From Panonychus citri (taxonomy: Eukaryota > Arthropoda > Arachnida > Trombidiformes > Tetranychidae): 64,000 nucleotides of DNA. The notes beneath the pieces are model-generated. The model saw nothing but the letters and a program-made list of their open reading frames with translations, did not search any database and was not told the origin of the DNA. Below are positions 60,001 to 64,000 of this stretch, one piece after another. The first letter of the stretch is position 1; each line of letters starts with the position of its first letter. Made by a program: the position numbers and the translations under genes. The stretch is taken from contig NW_026515501.1 in NCBI RefSeq assembly GCF_014898815.1, positions 620,001 to 684,000 on the forward strand, written 5' to 3'.

Positions 60001-61717
60001 CAAAACATCGAACGATACCCGAAAGGCCCAATGGTAAATATTGAATTGTCGGTGAATAAGTTACACGAGCAGGATCTAGAAAGAAAGTTAATAACAAGCA
60101 AACATTAATTAATCAAGAATAATTATCAAAATTTAGACTAATAACAAATTAGAAGCCAACACCCATTTAGGAACATGTAAAAATCATCTGCATCTTTGAA
60201 ATAATCAATCAACTTTCAGAGTAAAAGTGATTAATTTTCATAGCGAATCTTAAACATACGCTATTTCTATGAGTTAATTATGAGTCCATTTTCCCCATGA
60301 ATTACATGAGAATTATGAATTCGACGATGAATAAAAAGATAAAGATGAGAAAGAAAAGAACGAAGTGGAAACTGAGAGTAAAGAAGAGTCAGAACAAAGA
60401 TATTCAGTATTCTCCAGAAATTATATACTCATGAATCGGATGAGGATGGAAACAGTGAGTTTGAATAAGGAAAAAGTTTCTATCAAAGGATTGGACGATA
60501 ATAGATTTTCTCACCAGGATGATGAAAAGACAGAGAAAATGAATCCAATGATTCTGATTATTTTTCCATGGGAGATTCTGAATCATTACTTTCATTTATT
60601 GTATTATTTTTCTCAATATTTTTATGCTCTTCTAATATTATCTATTGATACTTATCTATGTTTTCATTGTAATCATAATATAATACAAACCTAATTAAGG
60701 TCAATCTTTGGTTTTTTCACCATCATTCAATTCATGATCATCATCATGATGCAGATAAGGAAAAGATTTGTTCATTGTTACATGATAGTATATTCAATGA
60801 TAGTTCTGACTGATTAAATGTACACGCTGATACATAAGAATATTATATTTGGATAAAATTATATCAGGGAACAAAAAAATCTCAATTCATCGTTTTCAAG
60901 AGCTATTTGTCTATTGGTATTCTTTTGCTATTATTTTAGGAATTTTCTAAGATTTTCAATAAGTTCTGATGACCTTCTAATGAAAATGAAGTTCATGTAG
61001 ATGTCGATAAGTATATATACTTACACTCTACTGTTAACCAGGCAAATGCTGTATCAGGTGAGCCAATACCATTGAATACTTTACATGTATATTGACCTGA
61101 ATCTTCAGCTGAAGTTGGATTAATTAACAAGGTTCCATCTCGTTTAACTATCGTCCGAGTGTCCAACCATGATAGTTCACTTTTATCAATATTATTATGA
61201 AACCATTGATAGGTGACATTGGATGGTAAGGCTTTGGCTTCACAGGTAAATTCAGCCTTATCACCTTCGAGTTTAGTTAAATTTCGAGGTGGCGAAGTGA
61301 TCACAGCGGGTCCGGCAACGATTACTTTGGCGGCTGTCGTAACTGACCCTTCACGATTTCTGGCCATGCATAAATAGTCACCAATGTCACTTTGTTTTAA
61401 ACTTGATATCTTCAGTTCACCGGTAAGAATTTCAATAAATGAGCTTGATTCTAATGGTGAATTATCCTAATAATAATGAGAATATAGAAAAAAAATATTA
61501 CAAATTCAATTAGACCATGAAAAGTATTATAACATTTTAAGTTCTGATTTTTTTGAAAGAGAAAATTTTCTCATGATAAATTAATCGTCAGTAGTACTTA
61601 CCTTATACCAGATTACTGTTGGTGAGGGTGTACCAGCAGCTTCACAGGGTAGTGATAAAAACTCACCCACCTTCACGTAAACCACATCAGGAGGTTTCAC
61701 TTTGAAATGTGGTGGAG
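39917..61717 (-). CDS. tutl: Turtle/IGSF9 cell-adhesion receptor, 13 exons (5' and probably 3' ends missing)
   Basis: Exons, 5' to 3': 61602-61717, 61025-61466, 59791-60075, 56806-56921, 53345-53498, 52030-52141, 51735-51913, 49528-49608, 48402-48719, 48215-48316, 42595-42735, 41957-42038, 39917-40112. All phases join, giving about 774 residues. Domains: Ig2 (PPHFKVKPPDVVYVKVGEF to GDYLCMARNREG), Ig3 (GDKAEFTCEAKALP to SGQYTCKVFNG), Ig4 (YPARVTYSPTIQYLPLG to GRYRCTPYNIHGTAG), Ig5 (KMPCEGVGQPKPTVSW to HGRYECVLENEIAT), FN3-1 (APTNVSVNTSAFAATVTW to EYEFQVYSRNLLGEG), a Ser/Pro linker, FN3-2 (PRNVTVTRVAQGYAISWL to RVYAHSILGAGQPS), a membrane helix (AAGVVGGILFFIAAIVLSV) and a basic then Ser-rich tail. 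Order and wording match Drosophila Turtle and vertebrate IGSF9, which act in axon branching, dendrite self-avoidance and synapse formation. Ig1 and signal peptide are off the right edge; no stop codon was reached. Confidence 0.93.
40634..40678 (-). other. Candidate 45-nt alternative micro-exon of turtle
   Basis: Between turtle exons 12 and 13 a 45-nt segment has a clean acceptor (TTAATTCAG) and donor (TTG|GTAAGA). Read in phase 1 it encodes PKEICSLGSPGSLL with no stop, and phase 1 is what exon 11 (42595-42735) supplies. After exon 12, which ends in phase 2, it would read into a TAG. It could therefore replace exon 12, giving a short alternative tail that ends soon inside exon 13, or act as a poison exon. 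It may also be a chance match. Confidence 0.4.
40955..40981. repeat. (GA)n microsatellite
   Basis: A GA run of about 26 bases in turtle intron 12. Confidence 0.9.
42736..48214 (-). other. Turtle intron 10 (5.5 kb)
   Basis: The largest intron, between the second FN3 domain and the membrane helix. It holds a 26-bp perfect palindrome (42957-42982), two TGACCA-TGGTCA dyads (42810, 45746), several AAAAAGTTC copies (44938, 46590, 47415) and a CT run near 46195-46208. Short plus-strand frames (47372, 47568) are not supported as genes. Confidence 0.6.
42957..42982. repeat. 26-bp perfect palindrome centred on AAGCTT
   Basis: TGATGATGATAAG is followed directly by its exact reverse complement. There is no spacer. 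It lies in turtle intron 10, 220 bases upstream (minus-strand sense: downstream of FN3-2, before the membrane exon). Confidence 0.9.
48720..51734 (-). other. Turtle introns 7 and 8
   Basis: Introns 49609-51734 and 48720-49527 on either side of the 81-nt linker exon. They contain GA microsatellites near 50425-50448 and 51466-51480, a 10-bp inverted repeat at 51207-51233 (TATCTTCCGA, loop of 7) and AGTTC motif copies at 48855, 48930, 49860, 51435 and 51557. Open frames on both strands here (49083, 49102, 49740, 50781) lack homology. Confidence 0.55.
52142..56805 (-). other. Turtle introns 4 and 5
   Basis: Introns 53499-56805 (3.3 kb) and 52142-53344 (1.2 kb). GA microsatellites at about 53525-53541 and 53750-53771, ATGATG runs near 56405-56435, and AGTTC motif copies at 52376, 52778, 54021, 54192 and 55135. 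No extra exon supported. Confidence 0.55.
56922..61024 (-). other. Turtle introns 2 and 3
   Basis: Introns 60076-61024 (0.95 kb) and 56922-59790 (2.9 kb). GA microsatellites at 58446-58468 and 58860-58877, motif copies at 56940, 57521, 57710, 59214 and 60961. A plus-strand frame at 60365-60694 and minus frame at 58999-59199 have no homology and are taken as chance. Confidence 0.55.
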
Positions 61718-63085
61718 CTGCAAAAATCCACCATGAGAAAAGGAGTCCAGATGAAAAAGTTCAGTTATTATATTATATCCATTGTTTGATATAATTAATT
61801 CAGACAATTTAGTTGATTATATCCACCGGGAAGAGTAATATGTCCAGGGTAAAATTGGAAAGCAAATTGTTAAAGGTAAGTGATGAGGGAAAAATAATAG
61901 TTAACATGGATTTAGAATGAGAATTGAAAGTTTACAAATAGAAAAGTGTGAAAGTGATAAAAATAAAAGAAAATAATTCCATTGACTTTTCAAAGTTTCA
62001 TTACTATTATTCATTATCTTCATGATAATCATATTATCTTCATCATCATGGAATCGATTAGTGTTGATATGAAAGACAAACAAGATTCATGTAACATCAT
62101 TATTCAGATCTTCCCACCTTCCTACTCTTACCAAAAATCCTCATGAACTACTGAGAAAGAAACAAAAAAAAATAATATAAACTCAGAACCATCATGATAA
62201 TTATCATCAAGATTCGGGTTATTCAGTTGATGAAACATCATCATCATGTTAACAGTAATGGTGATAATAACAATAACAATAATCATTATCAAACCATTTC
62301 CAGAATCATCATGATTATTATCATGGAAATAATTTTTCCCCCAACCTACAATTTCACCATTACAATTGAACAAATAACAAAGGTAAGATTCAGGTGAAAT
62401 TTTTTCCAATAGTTTTATAATGATTTGTATTTGATTTTTTATTGTTGCTTGTTGATTAAATGTTTTACCGTTATCATGATCGGTATTTTATTCAATGGCA
62501 ACAATTTCAACAATTTATTACCTCTAATTCAAAAGGGTTCATTGATTAATCTACTAATTACAATTTGTTTAATGAATTATGTACACACACATGAATCGTG
62601 TTTATATAAAACAATTTTGTTATTTAAGTAAAACTGTAATCATCATCATCACTACTCATGATACAGATTCTGAAATCTCAATTTGGCTTTGAATTATTCA
62701 TTGAATTTCAGTTAACAGTAATTAATATTTTCATGATAATATCAATCTCATTTAATGAGTTGAATATAATCATTGGATTCTTTTTGAAATTATAACTTTT
62801 TCCCTCCTTCCATGAAATCGCTCAGTATTTATGTATCCGTCTTTTTGGTGTCTTCATTTGATTTCATATCAAAATAATTACGATCATATTATAAATCAAT
62901 TGAGTTAAGTTTCTGTTTTATTTAATCGTCATGATAAATTCACCACTTTCACTTTTCATGTGACGTTCAATTGAAATGATAATCATGATGACGACGAGGT
63001 GGTAATCATATTCCAAAGTAAAAGTATCGAAAAAAAACCTTTTCAATGGAAGAATTTTCATCGTAACAATCTTCATGGAAATTAG

Positions 63086-63144
<59 letters not shown>

Positions 63145-64000
63145 ATTTACCAATGATCCGAATGTAAAAATGTTCAAATTCAAAAGAAGGCAGTTGGATG
63201 CTCATGATTTAGAATGCTGACATTCTGTCACAAAGAATTTCTGGAAAGGGAATTAAAAAAAAGAGAAATCCTGATAACTGATAATGCGAATGTTTCATAT
63301 CCTGAATCATTATCATGGATAAAAAAATAACTCGAAAAAAAAACAAAAGATAAATTTGTTAACCTTTATCCAGAATTTTGACTTTACCTCTTGAACTTTT
63401 GTCTCGTTTTTTTTACACTTATTCCAGAATTATATTCAAAATATAACAGGAAGAAAAAGGATTAGAACAGAAAGAGTTAGAATATCAGTTACATCAGAGA
63501 GAGAGAGTGAGAGTTTGTATGAGAGAGAAAGTTCTGAAAAATAATCGAGCAAAAAAAGAGAATAGAAAAAGTTCTAGTTCTGTAAAGTTGATTCTCATTT
63601 TATGGAAACCATTATGTCTACAAACAATAAACATATAATAATAATGATATACACAAATAAATATATTTATGGATTCATCTAAATGTTATCATGTGAATAA
63701 TATATTAACATTCATCATGGTTGAAAGTGAACACAGATGAAGATGAGAGGAATAAAACTAATTCTAAATGTTAGAGAAAATTTTCTTTTAGATTATTTCG
63801 TTTTTTTTAGATCAGAACTTTAATCCTTAAATTCATCTCTTAATTCATTTTCTTTTAGAGAAAGGAAAAAACTTTATTCCAATAACACCAATAGACTTGG
63901 AAGACAATCTTAACTGTAACATCTTTCGATAATAAATAAAAAAACATAATAATGTAACAATCGAAATAATATTATTATCGATTTCAATATCGAAGTAGCT
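61718..64000 (-). other. Turtle intron upstream of the Ig2 exon
   Basis: About 2.3 kb to the right edge. No exon for Ig1 or a signal peptide was found on the minus strand, so the intron continues beyond the window. It holds a CT microsatellite at 63089-63136, a GA-rich patch near 63497-63530 and motif copies at 61757, 63527, 63566 and 63812. Confidence 0.55.
63089..63136. repeat. (CT)n microsatellite
   Basis: A CT run of about 48 bases in the turtle intron near the right edge. Confidence 0.96.

Noticed and set aside
60365..60694. Plus-strand 109-residue frame inside turtle intron 2
   Set aside because: No homology; the true ATG-initiated part is short and the frame crosses simple AT-rich sequence.

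Overview
The window is eukaryotic nuclear DNA, AT-rich, from an arthropod; compact genes, introns mostly of 70-150 bases and the gene set fit a chelicerate such as a mite, but this placement is inference from style, not from a diagnostic gene. No rRNA or tRNA gene and no CRISPR array is visible. Exon structures below were built by hand from GT/AG sites, phase agreement and protein similarity remembered from families; no search was run.

Left part (1-34 kb) is gene-dense. In order: the first two coding exons of single-minded (sim, minus, running off the left edge); an unrecognised 204-residue Cys-rich protein (minus); ATIC/PURH of purine synthesis (plus, with a 175-bp Tc1/mariner-type MITE in intron 2); a UMAD1-like UMA-domain protein (minus); a Thr-rich mucin-like secreted protein (minus); dyskerin (minus) head-to-head with a short gene carrying only the central conserved block of CHERP (plus); PPT1 palmitoyl-protein thioesterase (plus); a DM9-repeat protein (minus); a four-helix membrane protein (minus); a FAM210-like mitochondrial membrane protein (minus) head-to-head with FCF2/DNTTIP2 (plus); a small secreted protein (minus); an acid lipase (plus); a Trp/Lys/Gly-rich secreted protein (plus); NOP58 (plus); and AP-5 beta subunit (plus). 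Three of these, dyskerin, FCF2 and NOP58, serve ribosome biogenesis. NOP58 intron 2 holds a convincing box C/D snoRNA whose guide matches the conserved 18S rRNA segment targeted by U16/snR87.

Right part (about 34-64 kb) is quite different: about 6 kb without a convincing gene, then one large minus-strand gene, turtle/IGSF9 (Ig-FN3 cell-adhesion receptor). Thirteen small coding exons for Ig2-Ig5, two FN3 domains, the membrane helix and part of the cytoplasmic tail are spread over about 22 kb; Ig1 and the signal peptide lie off the right edge and the end of the tail was not found. Its introns differ in word content from the left part: GA/CT microsatellites, TCATGA and ATGATG runs, and many copies of an A-rich AAAAAGTTCTGA-type motif on both strands. 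A 45-nt micro-exon candidate, a perfect 20-bp hairpin and a 26-bp perfect palindrome also lie in this gene.
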